Below are positions 28,621 to 37,779 of a DNA stretch of 64,000 nt, piece by piece (within the stretch, counting starts at the first letter, position 1; each line of letters starts with the position of its first letter). The DNA lies in the NCBI GenBank assembly GCA_037442205.1, contig JBBIQS010000022.1, positions 1 to 64,000 on the forward strand. The letters run 5' to 3'. A program made the translations under genes and the position numbers. This stretch comes from JBBIQS01 sp037442205. GTDB taxonomy: Bacteria > Myxococcota > Myxococcia > Myxococcales > UBA5297. The notes below the pieces were generated by a model. The model was not told where the DNA came from. It saw only the letters and a list, made by a program, of their open reading frames with translations, and did no database searches.

Positions 28621-29736
28621 TCAGAACGAAAAGGCGAGCATCGCCGACAGCCGCGGCGGGAGCAGCGGCGAGGCCAGCGGCTCGGCCGCCTCGGCGCGCA
28701 GGCTCCACATCGGCGAGAAGGCGTACTTGGCCGACAGCACCGCCTCGCGCTGCACCAGCACTTCCTGGGTGAAGGGGCGGGTGAAGGCGTAGTCGAAGCG
28801 CCCGCTCAGGTCGAGCGCGCCCAGCGACCAGCTCAGCTTGGCGTAGAGGCCCGACTCGAAGGGCGTCAGCGGATTCGAATCCGGTCCCAGGTAGGACTGG
28901 GCCGCTTCGGCGGAGAGCGAGATCGGCCCCAGCTTCACCGACAGGTCCAGGTCGAGGATCGTCAGCCGCTGGCTGGCCTGGTCGTTGAGCGCGCCGGTGT
29001 AGGCCGAAAAGCCGACGATGGTCGCGCCGTAGGTCTCGCCGCCCAGCAGGCTCAGGCCGACCCGGGCCCCGACCGCCTTGTCGATGTTGTTGTCGATCAG
29101 GTTCTCGCGCGAGTCGCGCAGCACCAGGGCCTGGTCGGTGGGCGCGCTGGTGCCCAGGCCGTTGATGACGTAGGCGGCGTAGTCGAAGGCCACTCCGGCG
29201 GCGATCCCCACCGTGCCCCGCGCCTGCACCCCGGTGTTCGACCAGACCGCGGGGATCACCTCGTTGAACATCAGCGGCCGGCTGACCATGTTCCAGCGGA
29301 ACGACGGGTGCAGCGTCTCGTTGAACTGGCCGATGGGAATCAGGAATTTGCCCGCCCGCACCAGCAGCTTCTGGCTGGGGCTGAAGTCGAAGAACCCGTA
29401 CTCGGCCCGCACTCCCGAGCCTTCGATCTCCAGCTCCAGCTCGGTGTTGACCACCTCGCCGATGCGCGCACCGACGATGGGGTTGAAGTGCGAGGCGTTG
29501 AAGGTGGCGTAGGTCCCAGGGACCGCGTCGAAGATCACGTCGCCGTAGCCGGAGATCGAGGTCTCCAGCCCGAGGAAGGAGAGCTCCGAGCCGAAGGTGC
29601 TGCGTCCGCCGGCGGCGGCCTTCTCCGGCGGTGGCTCGGCCAGGAAATCGTCGGTGGGCGCCTCGCCGGCCAGGGCTGGCGGGGCTAGGAGAAGCAGGGC
29701 GAAGAGGATGGAGGATGCTCGAGCTGCCTGAGACAT
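28621..29736 (-). CDS. Outer-membrane porin-like protein
   Basis: A 371-aa exported protein. The start is the ATG at 29736 (AAAGG upstream). The signal peptide ends at PPALAGEA. The mature protein shows many alternating amphipathic strands (EIEGSGVRAEYGFFDFSPS, LVRAGKFLIPIGQFNE, WNMVSRPLMFNEVIPA) and a C-terminal SAMLAFSF with the terminal Phe of outer-membrane barrels. It resembles phosphate-selective-porin-like proteins. It lies 75 bp downstream of the Ser/Thr kinase gene in the same direction, so cotranscription is likely. Confidence 0.82.
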   Translation of the reverse strand: MSQAARASSILFALLLLAPPALAGEAPTDDFLAEPPPEKAAAGGRSTFGSELSFLGLETSISGYGDVIFDAVPGTYATFNASHFNPIVGARIGEVVNTELELEIEGSGVRAEYGFFDFSPSQKLLVRAGKFLIPIGQFNETLHPSFRWNMVSRPLMFNEVIPAVWSNTGVQARGTVGIAAGVAFDYAAYVINGLGTSAPTDQALVLRDSRENLIDNNIDKAVGARVGLSLLGGETYGATIVGFSAYTGALNDQASQRLTILDLDLSVKLGPISLSAEAAQSYLGPDSNPLTPFESGLYAKLSWSLGALDLSGRFDYAFTRPFTQEVLVQREAVLSAKYAFSPMWSLRAEAAEPLASPLLPPRLSAMLAFSF

Positions 29737-29811
29737 GCGCTGCCTTTCACTGGAGCGCGGCGGCCCGCGACGGGGCAACCGAGGCGTCGCGGCCCGGGCG
29801 CTCGGCAATAC

Positions 29812-31908
29812 CTACGGTGCGGCGCTGCCGGCCGCCAACGTTCCAGCGGAGTGGGCCTTGCGCAGCCGCTCGCCCAGGGCCTGGCCGCCCTCGCTGGCGT
29901 GGGCCACGATCAGCTCGTACATCCCCAAGGGATAGACCTCGATCACGCGCCCGGGGGCGAAGCCGTCGAGCAGCTCCTTCTCCAGCGGCGCGCAGGCGGC
30001 CTTGGCCACCTCCGCCGAGATTCCGCCGGCCTTCACCACTTCTGTCTCCACCGCTTCGAAGACCCGGACCAGGGTCTTGACGTTGCGCACCTGGTAGGAG
30101 CGCGGCAGGCGCGACTGCGGGCGGGCCGCGGCGGCGGGCGCGGGGCTCGGCGAAGGGGCAGGCGCAGCAGGCGCCGGAGCGATCGCAGCAACGACCGGCG
30201 CGGGAGGTTGCGTCGCAGGTGCCGCCGGTTGCGGAGCCGGCTCCGGTGTGGCTGCAGCTCGCACCGGCTCGGACGAGGTCGCCGGCACTGGGGTGGGCTT
30301 GGGTGCCGGCGGCGCCGGATCCACTGGCCGGGAGGCGATCTCGGTCGGATGGCGCTCAGGCTTGAGGTGGGCCTGTTTCTGTACCTCGGCCACGATGCGC
30401 TGCGCCTCGGCGTTCCTGGGATCGAGCCGGAGCACTTCGTTGGCTGCCTTCAGCGCCGCCAGCGAGTCGTGGATCTCGAGCGCCGTGCGAGCGGACAAGA
30501 GCGCGCCCTCGACCTCGATTCGATCCTCGTTCGCGGAGAGCCGCTGCTTGAAGGCGGGCTCGTCGATCGCCAGCTCGCGGGCCTTCACCAGCACCTCTTC
30601 GGCGGCGTGGAGATGCCCCTCGTTCATCAGCCGCTCGGCTTCAGCCAGATAGGACTCGGCGCGCTGGGCGGGCGTCGGCTCGGGAGTCGCCTGGGGCGCG
30701 GGCGCGGGAGCAGGCGCAGGCACAGGCGAGGGCGCTGGAGCGGCGATGGTTGGAGCCGGGATGGTCGCAAGTGGAGTCGGAGCGGGCGCCTGCAGGTAGG
30801 CCAGCGCCGCCGCCGCGATGGAAGCCAGCGCCACCAACCCGACGTAGAGCGGCCAGCGCTTGGGCTGGGCCGACTCGGCGGGGGCGGGCGGGAGGCTGGG
30901 GTGCGCCGGATGGCTGGCGTGCGGAGCGACCAGGGTGCTGGAGATGCTCTCCTCGGCCTTGGGCTCGGGGATCGCGATCGGCGCCAGCGCCGGCCCGGCC
31001 AGCTCGCGGACCCAGGCGGTCATCTCGCGCGGGCTCGAGGGGCAGGGACCTTGGCGGGCGAACTTCTCCAGCGCTTCTCCCAGCGCCGAGCACGACGGGC
31101 AGCGCTTCTCCGGATCGTTGGCCAGGGCCCAGAGGATGGTCCGCTCCATCTCGGGCGGCAGGTCGGGGACCAGCTGGCTGGGCGGAACCGGAGTGCCGGC
31201 CATGATCGCGGTCATCACCTGCGCCGCGTTCTCGCCGTCGAAGGGATACTTCCCGGTGAGCCCGGAGTAGAGGCTGATGCCGAGGGCGAACACGTCCACC
31301 CGGCGGTCGATGTCCTTGCCCAGCAGCTGCTCGGGAGCGAAGTAGCGCAGCTTGCCCTTGAGCTCGCCGGTGTCGGTGCTGGAGATCCGCCCGTGGGCCT
31401 TGGCCACGCCGAAGTCGAGGACCTTCGGCACGCCCTCGTGCGAGACCATGATGTTTTCAGGGCTCACGTCGCGGTGGATGATCCCCAGGGGCTGGCCGCG
31501 GGCGTCGACAGCGTTGTGGGCGTGGTCGAGCCCGGCGCAGGCCCCGGCGATGATCAGCGCCAGGTGCCCGGGGTTGGCTTTCCCCTCCCGGCGAGCGGCG
31601 TTCATCAGTGCGTGCACCGAGATGCCGCGCACGTACTCCATGGCGATGAACGGCACGCCGTCGGCGGAGTCGATCTCGTAGATCTGGACGATGTTCGGGT
31701 GGTTGAGGTTGGCGGAGAGCCGGGCCTCGTCGAGGAACATCTCGGTGAAGCGCTTGTCGCCGGCCAGTCCGGGCAGGATGCGCTTGACCACCACCAGCTT
31801 GTCGAAGCCGCCCATTCCCGCGAGCCGGCAGAGGTAGACCTCGGCCATCCCGCCGGCGCCGAGGCGCTGGTGGACGATGTACTTGCCGATGCGTTCGGGC
31901 TGGCTCAA
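29812..31908 (-). CDS. Ser/Thr protein kinase with TM and periplasmic tail
   Basis: A 698-aa PknB/Pkn-type kinase. The kinase domain is about 1-275: Gly loop LGAGGMAEVYL, catalytic VVVKRIL, HRDVSPEN, DFGVAK and FAPEQLLGKD. A helix about 345-365 (LYVGLVALASIAAAALAYL) is the transmembrane segment. The extracytoplasmic part has two Pro/Ala-rich linkers around a helical TPR-like stretch (about 415-510) and a final conserved block (SYQVRNVKTLVRVFEAVETE, then PGRVIEVYPLGMYELIV). It is probably a membrane sensor kinase. The porin-like gene follows. Confidence 0.9.
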   Translation of the reverse strand: MSQPERIGKYIVHQRLGAGGMAEVYLCRLAGMGGFDKLVVVKRILPGLAGDKRFTEMFLDEARLSANLNHPNIVQIYEIDSADGVPFIAMEYVRGISVHALMNAARREGKANPGHLALIIAGACAGLDHAHNAVDARGQPLGIIHRDVSPENIMVSHEGVPKVLDFGVAKAHGRISSTDTGELKGKLRYFAPEQLLGKDIDRRVDVFALGISLYSGLTGKYPFDGENAAQVMTAIMAGTPVPPSQLVPDLPPEMERTILWALANDPEKRCPSCSALGEALEKFARQGPCPSSPREMTAWVRELAGPALAPIAIPEPKAEESISSTLVAPHASHPAHPSLPPAPAESAQPKRWPLYVGLVALASIAAAALAYLQAPAPTPLATIPAPTIAAPAPSPVPAPAPAPAPQATPEPTPAQRAESYLAEAERLMNEGHLHAAEEVLVKARELAIDEPAFKQRLSANEDRIEVEGALLSARTALEIHDSLAALKAANEVLRLDPRNAEAQRIVAEVQKQAHLKPERHPTEIASRPVDPAPPAPKPTPVPATSSEPVRAAATPEPAPQPAAPATQPPAPVVAAIAPAPAAPAPSPSPAPAAAARPQSRLPRSYQVRNVKTLVRVFEAVETEVVKAGGISAEVAKAACAPLEKELLDGFAPGRVIEVYPLGMYELIVAHASEGGQALGERLRKAHSAGTLAAGSAAP

Positions 31909-32086
31909 ACCTGGAATTCCTGATCCTGTGGTGCCGACTCTACCGGAGCGTCATTCAGGCTCGCACGGGAGCGGCGGCCGGTAAAGAAACCTGGAGTCAT
32001 TTCGGGCGGTTCTCCTCGAGCTGCGGGCGCGGGCGCCCGGCCGCCTGCCAGCGTCCGGCGCCCTCGGACCGGCGTAGACTGCGCCC

Positions 32087-32887
32087 ATGCGAGCCCTGAT
32101 CCCGATGGCGGCTCTGGCGCTGTCCCTGTCCGGCTGCAACCTCTTCGGCGGCCGGTCGACCTTCAAGTGCCCCAAGGACACCGTCCCCTGCGGCACCGGC
32201 TGCGTGCCCCCGGGAGCGGTGTGCTGCGACGACGGCAGTGGCAAGACCTCCAGCTACTGCACCAACCGCTCGGCGAGCTGCTACCCGAACGACCGAGGGT
32301 GCTCGGCGGCCTTCCCCTCGGGGACCACCGGCGCCTACTGCTGCGGACCCAGCGGCAGCATCGGCTCCAACGACTGCCCCGAGGGCCAGCGCCACTGCGG
32401 GCTCTTGTGCAAGGCCAACGGCGAACCCTGCTGCCCCGACGGCGCCGACTGCCCGACCCTGTCCTGGGACGAGAGCGGTTGCACCAGCGCCAAGGCCGGC
32501 GGGGTCGGGTGCGGGGTGTGCCTGGCGACGTCGAGCTGCGTGGCCTGCAGCGCCGGCAGCTGCTGCAGCGGCGACCCGTGCGGCGAGATGGCCTGCACCG
32601 CCGGCCCGGCCTGCACCGGCGGCAGCTCCGGAGGCGGCGGATCCTGCCCGGCGGTCTGCACCAGCGACGCCGACTGCGCCGGCTTCGGGGCCCGCCACTG
32701 CAGCCCGTCCTCGGGCTTCTGCGGCGGCGACGGGAAGTGCCACTGCTGCTTCGCCGAATGCTCGGTGAATCCCACCACCGGCCAGAGCTCGGGCTGCCAC
32801 TGCCTGGGATGCAGCAGCTGCAGCGGCGACCGGATGTGCCTGGGCTCGACCTGCGTGTTCAAGGTCGGCGGGGCGCCTTGCGAGTGA
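32087..32887 (+). CDS. Cysteine-rich lipoprotein, paralog of the gene at 51938
   Basis: A 266-aa lipoprotein starting at the ATG at 32087; no strong ribosome-binding site. The lipobox LSGC gives Cys17. More than 40 cysteines follow, many as CC or CxxC. The segments CPKDTVPCGTGCVPPGAVCC, KTSSYCTN, SNDCPEGQRHCGLLC and GDPCGEMAC are matched in order in the protein at 51938-52801, so the two are paralogs about 20 kb apart. Divergent from the kinase gene across about 178 bp. Surface role inferred. Confidence 0.82.
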   Translation: MRALIPMAALALSLSGCNLFGGRSTFKCPKDTVPCGTGCVPPGAVCCDDGSGKTSSYCTNRSASCYPNDRGCSAAFPSGTTGAYCCGPSGSIGSNDCPEGQRHCGLLCKANGEPCCPDGADCPTLSWDESGCTSAKAGGVGCGVCLATSSCVACSAGSCCSGDPCGEMACTAGPACTGGSSGGGGSCPAVCTSDADCAGFGARHCSPSSGFCGGDGKCHCCFAECSVNPTTGQSSGCHCLGCSSCSGDRMCLGSTCVFKVGGAPCE

Positions 32888-33210
32888 GCGGGGCGGGGAG
32901 GGGCCGATCGCGGGGATGCGCGATGGATGGCGAAATCTGTAGCGTGCTCGCGTTCCCTTGAATGCGATGAAGAAACAGGATCCCGACCCGAGTCGGGTCG
33001 CGACCGGGAGATCGATGGTTTCCGTGCCGCAGACCCGGGCGCCAGCACCTTGACTGGGCGGCCTTGGCCTACCTAGCCTTCTCACCCGCGAGCGCAATCA
33101 TCTTTGGGAGTGGGGCTTCCTGCGCGCTCGCGGCAACGCCGACAACTGCGCTCGAGGCTGCCCGGCAATAGGGCCGCGACGGCTTGGGGTGCTCGCCGCA
33201 GGAGCAAGAG
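32888..33210. other. Gene-poor intergenic region
   Basis: About 320 bp between two plus-strand genes. Frames on either strand have no ribosome-binding site or recognisable sequence. No repeat, hairpin-T terminator or tRNA is visible. Confidence 0.4.
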
Positions 33211-34011
33211 ATGAGCGAGAACGAGAGCATCAGTCAGACGGTGGAGGGCGCGTCCTTCGAGAAGCTCAAGCCGAAGCTAAAGGCGCTGGCAGCAGAGAAG
33301 GTTCTCTCGCCGCGGGTGGACGTCGAGGCCGCGGCGCTCAAGGTGCTGGGGGTCTGCCGCCTCCTGCAGCGCCGCGAGGTGCGCGAGCGCTACCTGGCGA
33401 TCCCCGAGCCGCTGTTCGATCACGGGCTGCTCGACCTGATGCCCGAGTCGGCGCGGGCGACGCAATGGGCCCGGCTGCAGGCCAACGGCGGCAGCGCCTC
33501 CAAGGCCAAGCTCCCCGAGGACCTCGCCCAGCAGGCCTTCCAACTCAAGAACGTCATGCTCAAGGAAGTCGACCACGTCCTGGGCGACCAGCTCTCGGTG
33601 GCCCAGAAACTGGTCGAGATCCGAGCCGGCTTCGGCTACGCCGATGCCGCCAACGACCTCAACGAGCTGGCGATCATCTACCGGACGCAGAAGGGCGAGC
33701 TGGCCAAGGACGCCGCCAAGTACCACGCCGAGGACGCCGACACCGCCGATCGGCTGGCAACGCAGATCCGCAACGAGCTGGCCAGCGCCGGCAGCAAGAA
33801 GGACCGCGAGGCCCAGGACCTGCTCAACCGCGCCTGGACGCTGTGCAGCCAGACCTACGAGGAGGTGGCGGCCACCGGGCGCTGGCTGATGCGCCACGAC
33901 GACGGCGCCAACCTCGACGAGCTGTTTCCGTCGCTGTACGCCTCCAAGGCGCCGCGCAAGAAGAAGGGCCCGGCGCCGACCCCCGATCCGGTCGCTCCGC
34001 CGACCGCCTAA
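33211..34011 (+). CDS. Helical hypothetical protein
   Basis: A 266-aa soluble protein. I choose the ATG at 33211, with AGGAGCAAG upstream, over 33184. It is almost all alpha-helical and charged: FEKLKPKLKALAAEKV, LKVLGVCRLLQRREVRERYL, KLPEDLAQQAFQLKNVMLKE, then a helical C-terminus and a Lys/Pro-rich tail (APRKKKGPAPTPDP). No signal peptide or motif. I do not recognise a family. It may be a chaperone-like or cytoskeletal helper, but that is a guess. Confidence 0.75.
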   Translation: MSENESISQTVEGASFEKLKPKLKALAAEKVLSPRVDVEAAALKVLGVCRLLQRREVRERYLAIPEPLFDHGLLDLMPESARATQWARLQANGGSASKAKLPEDLAQQAFQLKNVMLKEVDHVLGDQLSVAQKLVEIRAGFGYADAANDLNELAIIYRTQKGELAKDAAKYHAEDADTADRLATQIRNELASAGSKKDREAQDLLNRAWTLCSQTYEEVAATGRWLMRHDDGANLDELFPSLYASKAPRKKKGPAPTPDPVAPPTA

Positions 34012-34508
34012 CCCGGCGAATTTGGGCACAAATCCAGTGCGGAGCTGGCCGAGGAGCCCCGCGGGGGTTTCTCGGCCAGTTCGCTGCTGCGTTCCTGAGG
34101 GGTTACCGGCCTTTAGGCCAGCTCGGGGCTGGCTGCGCGGGCGGGCAGGGTTCGAGAAACCAGTTCCGAGCTGGCGGCGCGGGCGGGCAGGGCTCGAGAA
34201 ACCAGTTCCGAGCTGGCGCACGAACCTCCGCGGCTTCGATGAGCCTGTTCGAGCCTTCGTCGGCTGGCACCCGTGCGCGATTGAGAGGGGAGGTACGGGC
34301 AAGGTCCCCGAGCCCTCGACGATGGAACGCAGGGCATTTCAGAGCCGATTAGAACCAAAACGCTGCCAGGATGACGCTCGCTTGCCGTTCTTCTTCGGCC
34401 CGGCGCCCAAGGAGCTCTGGTCGTCGTGGGCGAATTCCAGAGCGCTCGAGGCGGACGCTCGCTTCCCTCAGAGGATGACGGAGCGAGAGTCCGCGTCGAT
34501 GGTGCGCC
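34012..34508. other. Intergenic region containing the 42-bp repeats
   Basis: About 500 bp between a plus-strand gene and the stop of the collagen-like gene. It holds the repeat array (separate entry). A 245-aa frame from 34022 spans the array and runs into the opposite gene; the repeat length of 14 codons keeps it open, and I see no ribosome-binding site or domain, so I do not call it a gene. Confidence 0.45.
34034..34243. repeat. Five degenerate 42-bp tandem repeats
   Basis: Five consecutive 42-bp units start at 34034, 34076, 34118, 34160 and 34202. Units 3-5 are closest to each other (shared GCGGGCGGGCAGGG and GAGAAACCAGTTCCGAGC blocks); units 1 and 2 are more diverged. Each unit junction carries a CCAG...CTGG dyad. 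There are no spacers, so it is a minisatellite-like array and not a CRISPR. Confidence 0.75.
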
Positions 34509-36626
34509 TCAGTTCGGGCAGCAGAGGAACTGCGGCGGGCCCTGGGTCTGCGCGAGCTGGCAGCCCCAGGTCGCCATCGTCGCGGCCCCGGACGCGCTGC
34601 CGAGGTAGTCCTCGAAAAACCAGCTCGTCGGCCAGCCGTTATTCGCCCATGCGCGCTTGTATCCAACGCTCGTGGTCACCCCTCCGCCACGGTAGTTCCA
34701 GACCACCTTCCCCGGCGGACAGGCGAAGGAGCAGGTGGTGTTATCGCTGGTGGCGTTGACCCAGGTGCACGCCGCGAACGACGGGCTCGGAGCCTGCAGG
34801 ATCAGCAGATCCGTGAGCGATAGCGCCATCCCGATCTTCTTGATGCCGGGGGCGGCGCTGATGGCCCCGGCGGTGTCGCTCTCGAAGTAGGTGGTGCCGG
34901 GGGCCAATGACCCGAAGCCCGAGACGACGCCCGCGAACTGAACCTGGACCGCACCCCCGCGCGTCGCGGCGGTGGAAGCGAAGCCCAGGAAGGTCGACGC
35001 CAGGTCAGCGACGCCCGCTCGCGTCTTGTAGATCTGCCCGGCCACGGTGACCGCCCCCAGCTCCGAGGTGAAGTCGATGCCGGTGCTCTGGGTCCACCCG
35101 CCCTGCCAGATCCACGCCGCGCCCCCGGCGTAGGAGTTGGTGGTGTCCATTCCCAGCAGGTAGTAGTTGGTCGGGTCGCTGCCGTTGGCGGTGAACACGA
35201 CCCAGTAGGTGGTGCCGGCGGCGAGGGTGAACGTGCTGGCGAAGGTCACCCACTTTTCGGCCATCGCCGATTGCGGGGTCGCCGTTGGCCAGTCCGCGGG
35301 CTGCAGGGTAACGGCCGCGATATCGGCACCCGACGGAATCCCCGCCGCGTCTCCCTGGACGGCCACCTTCACGGTGAAGGTCGGGTTGTTCCACTTGTTG
35401 CCGCGGAACCGGAGCTTCTTGAAGAGCCCGCCGTCGCCGCCGAAGGACTGGGCCGCCATCAGACGCGTCCCGGACCCGAAATAGTCGTAGGCGGTCTGGG
35501 TGGCACTGATCACCAGCGATCCGGCGTCGCCGCCGTTTCCGATCGAGACCGCGTCCCCCTTCGCCAGCGGCTCGCCGGCGGTCCTCGTGACACTGTTGGC
35601 CGCGGCCCCGGAGCTGCCGTTGCAGACGTAATGGGTTCCACTGGCGGAGGTGTACTTGACGCCGCCGTCGGGGCAGTTGGCGCCGGCGGGCTCGGGCACG
35701 CCGGTCACCGACTGGCCGTCCAATCCCGGAGCTCCGGCGGCGCCGTTGCAGACGTAGGAAGGGCCGGAGGCCGAGGTGTAGCGAACGCCGCCGCTGGCGC
35801 AGTTGGCGCCCGGCGCCTCGGAGGCGCTGGCCACCGACTGACCTGGCTGCCCTGTCGCTCCGGGGGCGCCGTTGCAGACGTAGGAGACTCCGGAGGCCGA
35901 GGTGTAGCGAACGCCGCCGTTGGCGCAGTTGACGCCCGGCGCCTCGGAGGCGCTGGCCACCGACTGGCCCGGCTGCCCTGTCGCACCGGGGGCGCCGTTG
36001 CAGACGTAGGTGACGCCCGAGGCCGCGTCGTACTTCACGCCGCCCGCGGCGCAGTTTGCTCCCGGCAGCTCGGCGGTCCCGACCACCGACTGCCCTGCCT
36101 GCCCCTGCTGCGCAGCCTCGCAGACCAGCTCCCCGGCTGCGCCGACCCCGGTCATCACCTTTCCAGCAGGGCAGGCCTTCGCCCCGACGAGCAGCCCCGG
36201 CGGCAGGTCGTTCATGCCGTGGGTGTGGGCCGGCGCCACGCCGCAGTATTTCGCGAAGCCCGAGTAGGGAGCGGAGCCGAGCGGGACGCGCGGCATCTCC
36301 GGGTCCGAGCCCACGGTCACCCCGAGCCACAGGTCGCCGTTGTCACGGAACAGGCCGAGGTCGAGCGGCTGCACCTGGCCGAGGTAGGCGGTGAACACGC
36401 CCTGGTCGGGGAGCACCTGCTGGGTCTCCGACCAGAGCGCGGCGCCGCCGCTTGCCGCGGGGTAGAGCGCGAAGCGCACTGCGACCTGGGCAGTGAGGGG
36501 CCGTCCCGCCGAATCGGAGAGGACGCCCTGTACCGGAATGTAGTCGGAGGATCGCGCGGAGGCGGGAATGGCGCATAGAGAGCAGGAGAGTGCCGCGACG
36601 AGCTGCCATGGGCGCAGATGCATCAT
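34509..36626 (-). CDS. Secreted collagen-like repeat protein
   Basis: A 705-aa exported protein. The ATG at 36626 follows AAGGAG. The signal peptide ends near PASARSS. Residues about 30-175 form a YIPVQGVLSDSAGRPL domain often found at the start of myxobacterial tail-fibre-like proteins. Four 42-residue repeats follow (separate entry), each with G-x-x collagen-like steps and two cysteines. Residues about 360-560 are a beta-sandwich (TFTVKVAVQGDAAG, GTTYWVVFTANGS), and the C-terminus is Cys-rich (CTWVNATSDNTTCSFAC to FLCCPN). It is likely a trimeric surface or tail-fibre-like protein. Confidence 0.82.
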   Translation of the reverse strand: MMHLRPWQLVAALSCSLCAIPASARSSDYIPVQGVLSDSAGRPLTAQVAVRFALYPAASGGAALWSETQQVLPDQGVFTAYLGQVQPLDLGLFRDNGDLWLGVTVGSDPEMPRVPLGSAPYSGFAKYCGVAPAHTHGMNDLPPGLLVGAKACPAGKVMTGVGAAGELVCEAAQQGQAGQSVVGTAELPGANCAAGGVKYDAASGVTYVCNGAPGATGQPGQSVASASEAPGVNCANGGVRYTSASGVSYVCNGAPGATGQPGQSVASASEAPGANCASGGVRYTSASGPSYVCNGAAGAPGLDGQSVTGVPEPAGANCPDGGVKYTSASGTHYVCNGSSGAAANSVTRTAGEPLAKGDAVSIGNGGDAGSLVISATQTAYDYFGSGTRLMAAQSFGGDGGLFKKLRFRGNKWNNPTFTVKVAVQGDAAGIPSGADIAAVTLQPADWPTATPQSAMAEKWVTFASTFTLAAGTTYWVVFTANGSDPTNYYLLGMDTTNSYAGGAAWIWQGGWTQSTGIDFTSELGAVTVAGQIYKTRAGVADLASTFLGFASTAATRGGAVQVQFAGVVSGFGSLAPGTTYFESDTAGAISAAPGIKKIGMALSLTDLLILQAPSPSFAACTWVNATSDNTTCSFACPPGKVVWNYRGGGVTTSVGYKRAWANNGWPTSWFFEDYLGSASGAATMATWGCQLAQTQGPPQFLCCPN
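35592..36095 (-). repeat. Four 126-bp repeats encoding collagen-like modules
   Basis: Residues 178-345 of the gene at 34509-36626 consist of four 42-aa units beginning GQSV, each containing NC..GGV.Y..ASG..YVCNG. The second and third are nearly identical. The repeat number could vary between strains. The pattern resembles DUF7151-type modules in fibre proteins. Confidence 0.8.
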
Positions 36627-36645
36627 CGTGACTCCTTGCGAGGGT

Positions 36646-37443
36646 TCAGCGCTTCTTCGAGATCGGCGCGGGGCCGAGCTGCAGGTGGTGCTGACCGGCC
36701 CGGGATGAGCCGATCGGCGCGGCGGGGGCGATGAAGAGGTCGAGCCGGTAGCTCGCCGATCTCAGCGTGGCGCCGCCCGAGGTGTTGGCCGTGAAGGGGT
36801 AGGCGAAGCCGGCGTCGGGGCCGGGTTCGCAGGAGGAGGCGTCGGCGCAGGTGCCGGTGGGGCAGGGCGTCGTCACCCAGCCCTGCCCGTCGCAGACCCG
36901 GAGCTGGCCGTTGGAGCAGGCAGTGGCGCCGGCGGCGCAGAGGCCGCAGTGGCCGTTGGAGCAGACCTCGCCCGCGGGACATTGCTCGGTGGTCGTGCAG
37001 GTGCAGCTCTGCCCCGCGCCGCACGCGGGCAGCGTCCGTCCCGAGAGCGGAACCTCGAGAGTCGGCGCGTTCTGGGCGTCGCTGGTGATGGAGAGCGTGC
37101 CCCAGTGGATGCCTTCGGAGGCCGGCGAGTCGAACGACACCTCGATGCCGTGCGAGCCGCCCGCCTCGACGGTGAACGGGACTTGGGGATGGCCCGGCAG
37201 CTGGAACTGGCCCGCCAGATCTTCCCGGACGATCTCCAGGGCGCTGACGGAGAGCGCCGCCGTCCCTCGATTGGCCAGGGTGAGCTTGAGCGTTTGACGC
37301 TGGTGCTGGACGACGGATCCGAAGTCGAGCGAGCCCGGCTCGGCGGCGATATCGCTGCGCGCCGTCGAGACTCGATCGTTCGAGCAGCTCGTCGCGACTC
37401 CGACGAGGAGGAATCCCAGCAGGGCGAAGGCATACCTGATCAC
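36646..37443 (-). CDS. Lipoprotein with HYDIN/choice-of-anchor-D-like domain
   Basis: A 265-aa lipoprotein. GTG at 37443 is supported by GGGAG 7 nt upstream; the frame is open to 37731 without a better start. The lipobox VATSC gives Cys20. Residues about 35-150 form an Ig-like beta sandwich (LDFGSVVQHQRQTLKLTLAN, EVPLSGRTLPACG) like the choice-of-anchor D or ASPM/HYDIN family. A Cys-rich stretch (CTCTTTEQCPAGEVC...) and a beta-rich C-terminus follow. It is 19 bp upstream of the collagen-like gene, so the two are probably one operon of surface proteins. Confidence 0.8.
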   Translation of the reverse strand: MIRYAFALLGFLLVGVATSCSNDRVSTARSDIAAEPGSLDFGSVVQHQRQTLKLTLANRGTAALSVSALEIVREDLAGQFQLPGHPQVPFTVEAGGSHGIEVSFDSPASEGIHWGTLSITSDAQNAPTLEVPLSGRTLPACGAGQSCTCTTTEQCPAGEVCSNGHCGLCAAGATACSNGQLRVCDGQGWVTTPCPTGTCADASSCEPGPDAGFAYPFTANTSGGATLRSASYRLDLFIAPAAPIGSSRAGQHHLQLGPAPISKKR

Positions 37444-37779
37444 GTCGGCGCTCCCACGTTTTGCCCGCTGCACGAACGCCAAGGCGACGCCGCGGCAGCG
37501 AGGCTGAACCAGCCTCGAATCAGGTTCCCAAGGTGCGTTCCGGCCATGGAGAAGCCGTCGGTGGGAACCCTCGGCTCGACCCGAATCGTTTGGCTCCAAG
37601 AAAGGCGCGGTTTCCCCATCGCTTCCTCCGAGGCCCAGATGCCGTTCTTCTCGCGGCGGGAGACTGCCAAGCCGGCAGAATAGCATCCTGATGGCGCAGG
37701 GCGGAGAGAGTAGAGACAGATCGGCGATCATTGCCCGCTGCTTCTCTCCTGTAGCTAGGAACGGCGGCCGGAACGGCGG
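37444..37779. other. Gene-poor intergenic region
   Basis: About 336 bp between minus-strand genes, where the promoter for the lipoprotein/collagen-like pair must lie. Short frames are present but lack supporting signals. No repeat or tRNA is visible. Confidence 0.4.

Noticed and set aside
34034..34243. CRISPR array
   Set aside because: The units are contiguous without spacers and no cas gene is present.
34022..34759. 245-aa frame across the 42-bp repeats
   Set aside because: The open frame results from a repeat length divisible by three; it lacks a start signal and overlaps the collagen-like gene on the other strand.
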